DNA of 64,000 nt from Maribacter sp. PR1 (lineage in GTDB: Bacteria > Bacteroidota > Bacteroidia > Flavobacteriales > Flavobacteriaceae), in NCBI RefSeq assembly GCF_028464145.1, contig NZ_JAQPCG010000009.1, positions 1-64,000 on the forward strand. The letters run 5' to 3'. The notes beneath the pieces are model-generated. The model did no database searches and had not been told where the DNA came from. It saw nothing but the letters and a program-made list of their open reading frames with translations. Shown piece by piece: positions 27,109 through 36,264 of this stretch (within the stretch, counting starts at the first letter, position 1; every line of letters starts with the position of its first letter). The position numbers and the translations under genes were made by a program.

Positions 27109-28074
27109 TTAAGAGAGTTTTCTTAGACTACTTGGTGTTTGGCCATAATTTTTTTTGAAGACCCTGGAAAAATGAGGTATACTTTTAAAGCCCGTTTTAT
27201 AGGCAATGGTCTTCATAGGAGAATCGGTATGTTCAATCAACATTTTTGCCTTCCTCAGTCGTTCCTGTAAAAGAAAGCGAAATACCGTGGTACCATATAG
27301 TTCCTTAAATCCATATTTCAGCTTAAACTCATTGGTACCAAGTTGATGAGCGAATTCCTTTAATGACGGAAAATCCCGTTCCAGGTTGTTCATGATGATC
27401 GTTCGCCCTTTTCGTATTTTTCGGATATCCTCATAACTCAAACGGACACGTTTTTCCTTAGCCTCCAATTTCCCCTTTTTAAAAGTTTCATTTGTATCAT
27501 TACCCGATGCAGATTTCCTTTTTAGTGATTCTTGCCTTTCTAGGGTATCCCGGGTCTGTAGTACCACGGTAATCAGTATTTGCTTAGGTTTCTGTGGACC
27601 ACCGAGACAGCTGGTCATATGGCAAAACCGGGGAACCAGAAGTCCGTCTTTAGTGACCAGGGTAAGGTCCAAGGCAGCATCATAATGATCTCGCTTGCCT
27701 GCCTTCCGTATAAAAGCATCCCATTGGGTCCTAGATGACGGATGAAGTAAATCCCTAAAATCGTAACCGATAAGATCCTTCCTAAGATAGGACAAAATCA
27801 TACAGGCTTCCTGGTTGACCAAGCCCACCTTTCCCTTGACATCCAAAAGAAAACTCATTTGAACAAGATGTTTTACCACCCCTTCGGTATTAACGAATCC
27901 ACCATGCACCAACGATTCCTGAATTTCTTCGGCAAGCATATTCAGCATAATGGTCATGGCCTCCACATTATCCGTTCCATAGGTACTATCCAGTCGATAA
28001 AAGAAATTACCCTGTGCCATGGACATCAACATTTTATTGATTTTCGCAAGGTGTGCCTTTCTTATTTTTTCCAT
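27109..28074 (-). CDS. PAS-containing AraC-family regulator
   Basis: The 321-residue protein has a PAS-like sensory region at about 60-175 ('LLDVKGKVGLVNQEACMILS', 'LIGYDFRDLLHPSSR') and a C-terminal AraC double HTH ('FPSLKEFAHQLGTNEFKLKY'; 'MKTIAYKTGFKSIPHFSRVF'). The start is the ATG giving MEKIRKAHL; an upstream TTG is unlikely. It lies 49 bp downstream of the STAS-like gene, and both are divergent from the AONS-like/GNAT enzyme and RteC. It may therefore regulate that enzyme or the mobile element. Confidence 0.85.
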   Translation of the reverse strand: MEKIRKAHLAKINKMLMSMAQGNFFYRLDSTYGTDNVEAMTIMLNMLAEEIQESLVHGGFVNTEGVVKHLVQMSFLLDVKGKVGLVNQEACMILSYLRKDLIGYDFRDLLHPSSRTQWDAFIRKAGKRDHYDAALDLTLVTKDGLLVPRFCHMTSCLGGPQKPKQILITVVLQTRDTLERQESLKRKSASGNDTNETFKKGKLEAKEKRVRLSYEDIRKIRKGRTIIMNNLERDFPSLKEFAHQLGTNEFKLKYGFKELYGTTVFRFLLQERLRKAKMLIEHTDSPMKTIAYKTGFKSIPHFSRVFKKNYGQTPSSLRKLS

Positions 28075-28123
28075 GGTTGTATTTTTTTTGGATTCCTGTG
28101 ATTTATACAACAACAATAGTGTA

Positions 28124-28501
28124 CTAATTCGAGGGCCTTCTCAAAAATGCCTTTGCAGCTTCTATATCCGTAAAATTTTTGGAGGGAATCGGCGGCTTGT
28201 TGATATGAATATAAAACTCTGAAATGGCCTTTGAAACTGTAGTTTCCACCAAATATGCAACGGCATCGATAAGCAAGGACCCTTCTACGGCCAGGTAATC
28301 CCTGGCGGCTTTATCGATAGACCGAACCTCCCTGATATCGCAGAGAACCGGATAAGATAAACCTTCCTGTAATACAAGTCGATCCTCTACAATCTGAATG
28401 GCGGTAGGTAGATTGATCAAGATTCCCTTTTTATAGGTGACGAACAAAATATCTTCTTGAATATGATAGGTCGCATATTCATTTTCTGAAAAAAGTGGCA
28501 T
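28124..28501 (-). CDS. STAS/SpoIIAA-like small protein
   Basis: The 125-residue protein has the alternating beta-alpha pattern of STAS-like folds: 'ILFVTYKKGILINLPTAIQI', 'YPVLCDIREVRSIDKAARDY', 'AVAYLVETTVSKAISEFYIH' and a closing helix 'TDIEAAKAFL'. Related proteins of about 125 residues are common next to PAS/HTH regulators in Bacteroidota, but their biochemical role is not known. The gene precedes the PAS-AraC regulator, forming a likely two-gene unit, and faces the AONS-like gene across a 204-bp promoter region. Confidence 0.65.
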   Translation of the reverse strand: MPLFSENEYATYHIQEDILFVTYKKGILINLPTAIQIVEDRLVLQEGLSYPVLCDIREVRSIDKAARDYLAVEGSLLIDAVAYLVETTVSKAISEFYIHINKPPIPSKNFTDIEAAKAFLRRPSN

Positions 28502-28705
28502 GGACTCGAAAACTGGTTATTACCCTTAAAGATAAAAAATCATTTAAGCCATGATGGACGAAAACCTTCTTATTACTTGATTCAAAAGGATAGTATCATT
28601 ATTTATCAAGGATTAATAATTATCCATAAAGGATTTTGAAATATCAATAATCCCCATTTTCCTACAATTACCGTTACATTTTACCTCACTCTAAAAATCA
28701 TAGTC

Positions 28706-31111
28706 ATGGCAAAGATCAAAAACAACAATTTTCTGAACACCGTACATGAGGTATTTACAGACGCCACCCAAGAAGGGGTCTTACACCTATACGCCCAAGG
28801 AAACTCCTTTTCAGGTAGAAAGATCCAAGTAAACAACAGTGAACTGTTTCACTTTGGTACCACGGGCTATTTGGGACTGGAACAGGACCCCAGGTTGAAA
28901 ATGGCCTCCATAGCCGCCATTAAAAACTATGGCACCCAATTTCCACTGTCCAAATCCTATATCTCCAACCCCTTGTATGCCGAATTGGAAGCACTGGTAC
29001 ACGAGATGTACGACCACCCCATCATTATCACCAAGAACAGTACTTTGGGTCATATTGGGGTCATCCCTAGTGCAGTGGATGACGAGGATGTCATTATTTT
29101 GGACCATCAAGTGCACTGGAGCGTACAGAATGCCGCCAAGATGTTGAAATCTCGTAGTGTTCCCATAGAAATGATCCGCCATAACCGGCTGGACATGTTG
29201 GAGGATAAGCTCAAAAAGTATATCCATTCCAAAAAACATATTTGGTATATGGCCGACGGCATCTATTCCATGTACGGCGATTATGCCCCCATCCGTGAAC
29301 TTATGGAACTTGGGAAAAAATATCCCCAATTACGCTTTTATTTTGATGATGTGCATGGAATGAGCTGGACCGGAAAGAACGGTACGGGGTATGTCATGAG
29401 CCAACTCGGGGAACTTCCACCTAACGTGCTACTCTTTGGTACCCTAAGCAAAACCTTCGGAGCCAGTGGTGCTCTTTTAGCATGTTCGGACCGGAAACTG
29501 CACCAAAAAATCAAAACCTTTGGAGGACCATTGACCTTCTCGGCCCAATTGGAACCGGCTTCGGTAGCAGCTGCAATTGCGTCCGCTAAAATACACCTAT
29601 CCCCTCAAATCTATGGATTGCAAGAAGAACTGAAAGAACGAACCGGGTACTTTAAGATGTTACTTCAAGAGACCGAACTCCCGCTTATTGACGAAAACAA
29701 CTCCCCGGTATTCTATATTGGCACGGGCATGCCCAAGACAGGCTATAACTTTGTCAATCGCCTTATGAAGGAAGGCTTTTTTGTCAATTTGGGCATCTTT
29801 CCTGCCGTACCCGTAAAAAATACAGGGGTTAGGATCACTATTTCAAGACATAACCAAAAGGAGGAAATCGAGGCTTTGGTCGATGCCATGGTCCATCATT
29901 TCCCAAAGGCCTTAGCGGAAACCCAAACTACACCTTCGCGAGTTTTTGCCGCCTTTAACATGGAGTATCATGATAACGACATTCCTAAAATCCAAAGGAC
30001 GGGAATGAAGGTTGAAATCAAGGAAACCATCGAGCAGGTATCCACGGAAACTTGGAACCGACTTATGGGTGGACGAGGAGTGTTTGACTGGGAAGGGCTT
30101 CAATTTTTGGAAAAGGTCTTTCAAAACAATGTCCAAAAGGAACATAACTGGACCTTTAAATATGTTTTTGTTACCGATGCGGATAATAAAATAATCCTCG
30201 CAACCTTTTTGAGTTTGGCCCTCTGGAAAGATGATATGTTGGCAGGTGCCAAGGTGTCCAAAAGTTTGGAAGAGATTCGGAAGACCGACCCCTATCACCT
30301 TACCTCGAAAGTCCTTTCAACAGGTAGTCTTTTTACGGAAGGGGAGCACTGTTTCTGGGATCAAACCCATCCCAAAGCCATGGAAGCCATAGATATCCTA
30401 CTACAAACCATGGAGGACCTAGCCGAGAAAAATGAAGCCAAGATGACCGTACTTCGGGATTTTAAACAGAAAAGTCCTTGGCATAATCCAATGCAAGGGC
30501 ACGGTTTTGTACGGGTCCAGATGCCCGAAGCCTGTTATATACGACTTACCGATGTTCACGATATCGAGACCTACATCAGCCAACTTTCCTCCCGTAATCG
30601 AAGGCACTACAGAAAGGATATTATTCCCAATTTGGAAAAGGTATATGTGGAAACCAAGAACCATTGTAACCCCAACCAACTAACACAAATAATGCAATTA
30701 TTCTCCAGTGTACACGGGAACAATCTTGGTTTAAATACATTTTCATTCCCGAAAGCCCTTTTCCATAACATGAACGAGCACCCCCATTGGGAATTTATTC
30801 TCGTCTCCCCAAAGGACCGGGATGATGATATCATCGGGGTAATGTTCTGCTACAAGAATATCGGTCGCATTTATGTACCTGCATTCGTTGGTATGGATTA
30901 TGATAGGCTTATGGATTTCGGAACCTATAGGGTATTGCTGCTAAAGACCATAGAACGTGCCATAGCATTACACATGGATAAAATAGATTTGGGTATGACC
31001 GCAGCGTTTGAAAAAAAGAAATTGGGCGCGACCGTCGAAGAAAAATATGCTTATTTACAGACACAGGACAATTATGCACTGGAACTCCTGGGAATCATGG
31101 AAGGCCAATGA
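28706..31111 (+). CDS. AONS-like PLP enzyme fused to a GNAT-type acyltransferase
   Basis: The N-terminal half (about 1-400) is an alpha-oxoamine synthase-type PLP enzyme. 'FGTTGYLGLEQDPRLKMAS' is the substrate loop, 'FYFDDVHGMSWTGKNG' carries the PLP-binding Asp and His, and 'FGTLSKTFGASGALLAC' carries the Schiff-base Lys near 250. The C-terminal half (about 410-801) contains GNAT-like regions ('SSRNRRHYRKDII', 'DDIIGVMFCYKNIGRIYVPA'). This family condenses an amino acid with an acyl thioester (biotin, sphingoid or sulfonolipid pathways). A fused acyltransferase suggests an N-acylated aminolipid, as an inference. RteC starts 15 bp downstream, so the two may share an operon. Confidence 0.82.
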   Translation: MAKIKNNNFLNTVHEVFTDATQEGVLHLYAQGNSFSGRKIQVNNSELFHFGTTGYLGLEQDPRLKMASIAAIKNYGTQFPLSKSYISNPLYAELEALVHEMYDHPIIITKNSTLGHIGVIPSAVDDEDVIILDHQVHWSVQNAAKMLKSRSVPIEMIRHNRLDMLEDKLKKYIHSKKHIWYMADGIYSMYGDYAPIRELMELGKKYPQLRFYFDDVHGMSWTGKNGTGYVMSQLGELPPNVLLFGTLSKTFGASGALLACSDRKLHQKIKTFGGPLTFSAQLEPASVAAAIASAKIHLSPQIYGLQEELKERTGYFKMLLQETELPLIDENNSPVFYIGTGMPKTGYNFVNRLMKEGFFVNLGIFPAVPVKNTGVRITISRHNQKEEIEALVDAMVHHFPKALAETQTTPSRVFAAFNMEYHDNDIPKIQRTGMKVEIKETIEQVSTETWNRLMGGRGVFDWEGLQFLEKVFQNNVQKEHNWTFKYVFVTDADNKIILATFLSLALWKDDMLAGAKVSKSLEEIRKTDPYHLTSKVLSTGSLFTEGEHCFWDQTHPKAMEAIDILLQTMEDLAEKNEAKMTVLRDFKQKSPWHNPMQGHGFVRVQMPEACYIRLTDVHDIETYISQLSSRNRRHYRKDIIPNLEKVYVETKNHCNPNQLTQIMQLFSSVHGNNLGLNTFSFPKALFHNMNEHPHWEFILVSPKDRDDDIIGVMFCYKNIGRIYVPAFVGMDYDRLMDFGTYRVLLLKTIERAIALHMDKIDLGMTAAFEKKKLGATVEEKYAYLQTQDNYALELLGIMEGQ

Positions 31112-31126
31112 AAAAGTTAGTTTGTC

Positions 31127-31966
31127 ATGCAATACCAGAAACTGCTTACGGAATTCGAGGCCCAACTGGACCTGTTGGAACGTGGAAAAGAGGATATTCT
31201 GCTCAAGGCCGAAATGGGCATCGTCCTCGTAGAGAAATGGATCAAAAAACTACAACGTCGCATCGTCAAAAAAACATTTGCCACCCAAGATGATGAGATT
31301 TATTTCTTTAAACATATAAAGCCCCAAATCTTCAGTAAGCTTATCTATTTTGTAAAGCTTTTCAATATCGAGAGCAAGCGTCCCCGAAGCAACCATTCCA
31401 CACAGATCAAATACCTTAAGAACCACATTGAAAAACTACAGACCTTCTTCAACGATAATCTGGAATTTTATAATTATTACCGTCGTGGCGCCATGTCCCT
31501 GGACGAACACTATTTTGTCCGTGGCAACCGCGACCTTAGACTTCCCCTAGAATCTGTCCATTTTTTAACGGACGAACAGTTTTCCACCTGTCAGGATGCC
31601 ACGGTTTCGACGATCATGGCCTATGACATGCTCATCGTGTACCTAAAAAGAGAGGTGGATGAGTTGGACAATACCATTGAACCTTCAGAAAATATGCCTA
31701 TGCAAAAACCATCAAAATTGTTTTGGACCGGAAGCAAGACGGACCTCATTGAATTATTGTATGCCCTACATGCCAGTAGTTCCATAAACAGCGGCACAGC
31801 GGACATTAAGGAACTGGCCTCCCATTTTGAGCATTTTTACAATATCGACCTCGGCAACTATTATCACACGTTCATTGAAATAAGGTCCAGAAAGACAAGT
31901 AGGACAAAATTCCTGGACCGACTGATCGAAATGCTGAACCTTCGCATGGAGTCCCTCGAGGAGTAA
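31127..31966 (+). CDS. rteC: RteC-family regulator of the conjugative element
   Basis: The 279-residue protein resembles RteC along its length. The start (MQYQKLLTEFEAQLDLLERG), central 'KHIKPQIFSKLIYFVKLFNI' and 'FYNYYRRGAMSLDEHYFVRG', and C-terminal 'LYALHASSSINSGTADIKEL' are characteristic. RteC proteins of CTnDOT-type elements activate the excision operon. Its place just before an excisionase-like gene, separated by an attenuator-like hairpin, agrees with this. It begins 15 bp after the AONS-like/GNAT gene, an unusual partner for an element regulator. Confidence 0.88.
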   Translation: MQYQKLLTEFEAQLDLLERGKEDILLKAEMGIVLVEKWIKKLQRRIVKKTFATQDDEIYFFKHIKPQIFSKLIYFVKLFNIESKRPRSNHSTQIKYLKNHIEKLQTFFNDNLEFYNYYRRGAMSLDEHYFVRGNRDLRLPLESVHFLTDEQFSTCQDATVSTIMAYDMLIVYLKREVDELDNTIEPSENMPMQKPSKLFWTGSKTDLIELLYALHASSSINSGTADIKELASHFEHFYNIDLGNYYHTFIEIRSRKTSRTKFLDRLIEMLNLRMESLEE

Positions 31967-32187
31967 TCGAATAGTCCCCACCTATGACCCAAGATGGGAA
32001 AAGTACTGTCAGGTAAGAAAATAAGGAGTAGGTATTCAAAATGCTGGCTGTAACTTCCCGTTTAAACAAAATATCAACTGATTTACATCAGATTACCAAA
32101 GCGAAAAAATCTTTCCCACCTCTACCCTAGCCTTGGAAAAAGAGTATTCAAACACCTTCATATTTACAGAACGAAAGTCAAATCATG

Positions 32188-32235
32188 GCAAAGTCGCCGC
32201 TAAAAAAAGTTAACCATGGCGGCTTTGCTTTTTTT
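32188..32235 (+). terminator. Attenuator-like terminator in the excisionase-gene leader
   Basis: The 11-bp arms GCAAAGTCGCC (32188-32198) and GGCGGCTTTGC (32218-32228), with one U-G pair, are followed by seven T residues (32229-32235). The element lies 15 bp before the HTH gene start. An ATG at 32185 opens a frame that crosses the left arm, so a ribosome could unfold the hairpin, as in leader-peptide attenuation. Control of this type is known for CTnDOT-family elements but is unproven here. Confidence 0.65.
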
Positions 32236-32249
32236 AAAACCAATGTATT

Positions 32250-32528
32250 ATGTCAGCAACTATTATCACTACGGACGATCTTTATGAATTTAAGGCCGAA
32301 CTCGTCGAGGAAATCAAACAACTTCTCCAGGCCCATGGAGGCCAATCCAAAAAGAAATGGCTCAAATCACCAGAAGTCAGGGAACTATTGGGAATTTCTC
32401 CGGGAACTTTGCAAAACCTTAGAATCAATGGTACGCTTCCTTACACCAAGGTGGGCGGTGTCCTGTATTACGATTATCAAGAGATCATGCAGGTATTGGA
32501 AAAGAACCGGGTTCAAAATAGGTTTTAA
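32250..32528 (+). CDS. Excisionase-like helix-turn-helix protein
   Basis: The 92-residue protein has an acidic N-terminal helix and a MerR/Xis-type winged HTH: 'KKWLKSPEVRELLGISPGTL', then 'LRINGTLPYTKVGGVLYYDY'. Such small proteins in Bacteroidota conjugative elements act as excision or regulatory factors (Xis2d/Orf3-like). It is preceded by an attenuator-like hairpin and followed within a few bases by the replication-like gene. The ATG start is well placed. Confidence 0.85.
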   Translation: MSATIITTDDLYEFKAELVEEIKQLLQAHGGQSKKKWLKSPEVRELLGISPGTLQNLRINGTLPYTKVGGVLYYDYQEIMQVLEKNRVQNRF

Positions 32529-32534
32529 TAGGGT

Positions 32535-33074
32535 TTGGGAGATGTCAATTATATTACCCATCTGAACGGGGTGTTCCAACAATTTTCTAGGGACGGTCGC
32601 TTGAATCCGACCCATATAAGTCTATATGTGGCCCTGTTTCAATTGTGGAACAATAACTACTTTAGGGAGGAATTCTTTATCAATAGGGAGGAAGTGATGG
32701 ACTTTGCCAAGATAGGATCCAAGTCTACCTACCATCGGTGCATCAAAGAACTCAGCCATTGGAGTTACCTGTGCTATACCCCGTCTCACAATCCCTTCAA
32801 GGGCAGTCGCATCAAGATGTTCGTTTTTGGGACAAGTAATGGACAAGCTGTGGACCTAAGCTGTACCAAAATCGGGACAAGCGATGGACAAGCAGTGGTA
32901 CCTATAAACAAACATATACAAACTTTGGAAAACCATAAAAACAAAAACAAACGGCGAATTTTTGAAAATTCAAATTTCCAGAATAAAGAAAACGAAATCA
33001 AACTAAAGGGCACTGTACCATATCGAGACAACCTCAGGACTTCCCGGAAAAAAAATTACGACGAGCCCCTATGA
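32535..33074 (+). CDS. Conjugative-element replication/HTH-like protein
   Basis: The 179-residue protein begins with 'GDVNYITHLNGVFQQFSRDG' and 'LNPTHISLYVALFQLWNNNY'. This is a winged-helix region seen in proteins found after the Xis-like gene of Bacteroidota ICEs, and is followed by a low-complexity basic tail ('HKNKNKRRIFENSNFQNKEN'). No in-frame ATG lies near the start of this conserved block, so a TTG at 32535 is the likely start. Its last codons overlap the ATPase gene (ATGA). A role in initiation of element replication or mobilisation is inferred from position. Confidence 0.7.
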   Translation: MGDVNYITHLNGVFQQFSRDGRLNPTHISLYVALFQLWNNNYFREEFFINREEVMDFAKIGSKSTYHRCIKELSHWSYLCYTPSHNPFKGSRIKMFVFGTSNGQAVDLSCTKIGTSDGQAVVPINKHIQTLENHKNKNKRRIFENSNFQNKENEIKLKGTVPYRDNLRTSRKKNYDEPL

Positions 33075-33733
33075 AACACCCTTCGCCACATATCATTTCG
33101 GAAGGTGGGGTTCAGTTTGAACTAGGTGGGCTTAGGGGCAATTGTATTGAATACGATTTTAAAAAAATGCTCATCTATTTAGAGGCCAAGGGAAAGCTCC
33201 TGTTTGGGAAAAAGTTCAAGATTTACCGAAAGGACTATGAAGTCCTTTACAAACTCTGCAATTACCAGATCAAGGATTGGAGTACCTGCAAGAGACTCGG
33301 TATCGACCCTAAAAAGGGCCTATTACTGTCCGGGCCTGTGGGATGTGGGAAGACCAGTTTAATGAAACTTCTACGGTGCATGACCCCCCACTACCCTACC
33401 TACGAAATCATCCCAGCACGAAATATTTCTTTCGGCTTTAACCATATCGGCTATTCCATCATCGTACAATATGGGGACCATAGTTTCTATTGTTTTGATG
33501 ATTTGGGTATAGAACCCACAGGACGCTTTTTTGGGAAGGATTGCAATGTTTTGGGTGAAATCCTGCTTTCGCGTCATGAACTATTTCTAAGCCATCGCGT
33601 AAAGACCCATGCCACCACAAATTTAAATGCCCAGGAATTGGAAGAGCGTTATGGTAATCGGGTAAGGTCTAGGATGCGGGAAATGTTCAACTTAATCAGT
33701 TTCGATGCTGAAAGCAAGGACAAGCGAAAATAA
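33071..33733 (+). CDS. DnaC/IstB-like P-loop ATPase of the conjugative element
   Basis: The 220-residue protein has Walker A 'GLLLSGPVGCGKTSLMKLL' at about 86-104 and Walker B 'FYCFDDLGIEPTGRFFGKDC' with Asp pair. Sensor-like 'KTHATTNLNAQELEERYGNR' and the arginine-finger region 'RVRSRMREMFNLISFDA' follow. This is the pattern of DnaC/IstB-like helicase loaders. The start overlaps the preceding stop as ATGA, indicating translational coupling with the replication-like protein. It probably loads a helicase during element replication. Confidence 0.85.
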   Translation: MKHPSPHIISEGGVQFELGGLRGNCIEYDFKKMLIYLEAKGKLLFGKKFKIYRKDYEVLYKLCNYQIKDWSTCKRLGIDPKKGLLLSGPVGCGKTSLMKLLRCMTPHYPTYEIIPARNISFGFNHIGYSIIVQYGDHSFYCFDDLGIEPTGRFFGKDCNVLGEILLSRHELFLSHRVKTHATTNLNAQELEERYGNRVRSRMREMFNLISFDAESKDKRK

Positions 33734-33958
33734 TTCAGAATCAAATTCTTAACTATTGATATTATTAAACCACCCTCGGCGATCGCCGGAACCTACTAAT
33801 TTCTTTTTGGAGACAAAGTCAAATTAAAGGAGGTAATAAATAAACCTCGAGAGAATTTCGCAAATACATTTATTTGAAATTTATATACATTTGCTCCAGC
33901 TCCATAAAAGGTTGATTTTATAGGACTTTTCGAAAAAACCAGATTTTAGCTTCAGCAC

Positions 33959-34441
33959 TTACGTTATGCCGTAGTTAGCCTTGTTTTTTAAATCTTCAAT
34001 TTCAACTATCATATAGACCGAAGCTAAAATATTATTGGGAACACGAACTCTAACGGCTGTTAGAGTATGCTTACCAATTTCATCAAAAACTTGTACAATA
34101 AAATTGGACGAACCATTCATCGCATCTGATTGTTCGGTATTTTCTGAAGTAGAATTCACTAATCCGTGAATTGCAAAATGCTCGTTACCTTGTCAAGTGG
34201 GCAAATTATTTTTATAGCAGCTAAACATCCAATTGCGCATAGTTTTTGCATTTTTGTTTTCTTCCAATGTTATATCTTTTCCAAGTTTACCTTTTTTAAT
34301 CACTTCATTTTGAATAGGAATTTGTCCTGCGGTATAAATGACGTTTCCGGTTCGTTTTGCTGGAATATAATTTGCAACGGATTTTGGTGCTTCTGGTAAT
34401 TGAATACGCAATTCAATTAATTCTGACTCTATTTTACTCAT
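33959..34441 (-). pseudogene. Broken RidA-family (YjgF/UK114) gene
   Basis: The N-terminal half is intact (MSKIESELIELRIQLPEAPK; 'NYIPAKRTGNVIYTAGQIPI'), typical of RidA enamine/imine deaminases. After about residue 65 the frame shifts; the alternative frame restores 'AIGCLAAIKIICPL'. A separate frame downstream (33959-34159) encodes the expected C-terminus ('FIVQVFDEIGKHTLTAVRVR'). The gene therefore carries at least one frameshift plus a loss of sequence near 34160-34260. Its start overlaps the stop of the methyltransferase gene (ATGA), so the two were once an operon. Confidence 0.8.
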
Positions 34442-35184
34442 CTGCCCTTGAATTTGTTTCTTGTAAATGGTACGATCATCGGGACCTCTTTTTGGTACGT
34501 TTCATATTTTTCACCAATAGATTTACGAAGGTCTTTTTCCTCCAAATATTTCACAGCTACAAAAATGTAAATAGTGGTTACTAGAGCAAATAGTAAATGC
34601 CCAACGGTCATGGTAGGTGTTGCCCAAAAGGCGATGATAAATCCTAGCATTAAGGGATGTCTAATGATTTTATATAGATAGTTGGTTTGAAATTTGGGAT
34701 TGGGAGTTTGCCTGTTTTTTAGATTATCAAAAATCTGTGCCAATCCAAAAAGCTCCAAATGATTGATCATAAATGTTGATAGCAGAACTATAAGCCAACC
34801 TAGAAAATATATTCCAGTTATTATACTAGAAAGAATTGAGTTTTCGACTTCCCATACAATAGTAGTGATAGGTTGCCATTGCCAATAAATTAAAAGCAGC
34901 GCTAAACTTGATAAAAGTATATACGTACTTCGTTCCATAGCCTGACTAAAAATGGAAATAAACCATTTTTTAAATGATGGGCGGGCCATTATGCTATGTT
35001 GTAAAGCAAAAACACTTAACAATATACTATTAACGTATAGGGCCGAAACCAAAGTGGTTTCGGTACCTGAATCTATTGATTTTGGTACAAAAAGGTTACC
35101 TACAAAACCAATGGCATATAAAAAAGCGATTAGAAAAACAAAATAGGCTACAATACCGTAAAGTAAGATGATTGATTTTTTCAT
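34438..35184 (-). CDS. MddA/NnrU-like membrane methyltransferase
   Basis: The 248-residue protein has about six transmembrane segments. The C-terminal half carries the isoprenylcysteine methyltransferase-like core: 'STFMINHLELFGLAQIFDNL', 'YKIIRHPLMLGFIIAFWATP' and 'KYLEEKDLRKSIGEKYETYQ'. The HLELFGL block is typical of methanethiol S-methyltransferase (MddA), which makes dimethyl sulfide; NnrU is the wider family name. I start at MKKSIILLYGIVAY because the upstream frame lacks coding character. It overlaps the RidA remnant downstream. The exact substrate is uncertain. Confidence 0.78.
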   Translation of the reverse strand: MKKSIILLYGIVAYFVFLIAFLYAIGFVGNLFVPKSIDSGTETTLVSALYVNSILLSVFALQHSIMARPSFKKWFISIFSQAMERSTYILLSSLALLLIYWQWQPITTIVWEVENSILSSIITGIYFLGWLIVLLSTFMINHLELFGLAQIFDNLKNRQTPNPKFQTNYLYKIIRHPLMLGFIIAFWATPTMTVGHLLFALVTTIYIFVAVKYLEEKDLRKSIGEKYETYQKEVPMIVPFTRNKFKGR

Positions 35185-35210
35185 AATTAATAATTCTAGT
35201 AGTTGATTAT

Positions 35211-36254
35211 TTAATTTTTTGTAACAAAAACAGAATTCGCTATTGAGAACTGAGAACCATCTGTTAATGCTGTTTCTATACCATTTTTCCACATTGTTGC
35301 TACTTCATTTGTAGTTGTAGTATTAATCTTATATCCCACCACATACACATCTTCTTCAATAGCAAAAACTGAGTTGGCGGCTGAAAATTCAGTAGCAGCA
35401 GTTAATGAAGATTCTATACCATTTTTCCAAATTTTGGCAACAGAATGGCCATTAAATTCAAATCCAACCACATATACATTTCCTTTAGCAACACAAACCG
35501 AGTTAGCACGGGTGTTTTGACTGGCAGAACTTAAAGGAGTTTTTAAACCATTTTTCCAAATGGTTGCAGTTGCTTTATTGGTAGCACTAATTAGCTCAGT
35601 ACTTGCAACATACACATCGTTTTCAAAAACAGATACAGAATATGCTTGACCACTACCATTTGTAGGAGAACCTGCGTCATTTTTCCATAGTTTTGATTGC
35701 CTAACATTACTGTTAGATGATGTAATGAAACCAGCGCCATACACGTTGGTTTCAGAAACAAAAACCGATCTTACAACTGAGGCTGCTGCATTGTTTTGAA
35801 TAGCTATTGGGCTACCATTTTTATATATAACAGCCGCTGGACTGCCTGATAAAGGTCTAGAAAAACCTCCAACATAAACATCATTTCCAAATACAAATAT
35901 TGAGTTGGCACTTGATTCATTCGCAACAGAAATTAAAGATGTTTCGATACCGTTTTTCCATACTTTAGCCTTACTTTTTGTGCCATCATATTCTAAACCA
36001 GCTACATATACATCGTTTCCGGATACAAAAATGGAATTTGCAAATGCATCATTAGTACCATCTGTCAATATTGTTTCTACTCCATTTTTCCAATATTTTG
36101 CAACAGTAACACTACCATTTGATTCGTATCCTGCTACGTATATATCGGCTACAAATTGAATTGGTTCCGAGGTTATGGTGTCATCACCCTTGCTGCAAGA
36201 AAAGTTAAAGATGATCAGAAGTAAAAGTGCGACTTGCTTAAAGATATTTATCAT
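35211..36254 (-). CDS. Repeat-containing lipoprotein (six or more 'WKNG' repeats)
   Basis: The 347-residue lipoprotein (signal MINIFKQVALLLLIIFNFSC) is made almost wholly of repeats of about 50 residues. Each has the form 'A-x-x-WKNG-x-E/S-x-L ... A-N-S-I/V-F-V-x-x-N-D-V-Y-V-A/V-G', for example 'KVWKNGIETSLISVANESSA' and 'KIWKNGIESSLTAATEFSAA'. The strand pattern fits a beta-propeller exposed at the cell surface, and it may be a binding protein. I recognise no named family. It lies 26 bp upstream of the methyltransferase and just downstream of OsmC on the same strand. Confidence 0.8.
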   Translation of the reverse strand: MINIFKQVALLLLIIFNFSCSKGDDTITSEPIQFVADIYVAGYESNGSVTVAKYWKNGVETILTDGTNDAFANSIFVSGNDVYVAGLEYDGTKSKAKVWKNGIETSLISVANESSANSIFVFGNDVYVGGFSRPLSGSPAAVIYKNGSPIAIQNNAAASVVRSVFVSETNVYGAGFITSSNSNVRQSKLWKNDAGSPTNGSGQAYSVSVFENDVYVASTELISATNKATATIWKNGLKTPLSSASQNTRANSVCVAKGNVYVVGFEFNGHSVAKIWKNGIESSLTAATEFSAANSVFAIEEDVYVVGYKINTTTTNEVATMWKNGIETALTDGSQFSIANSVFVTKN

Positions 36255-36264
36255 ATTTTTTTAA

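Noticed and set aside
32185-32565. Long plus-strand frame overlapping the excisionase-like gene
   Set aside because: It is the other frame of a well-recognised HTH protein. Only its first codons, as a possible leader peptide, are of interest.
33778-33787. GGCGATCGCC palindrome after the ATPase gene
   Set aside because: A single short G+C palindrome with no second copy or context; not enough for a site call.
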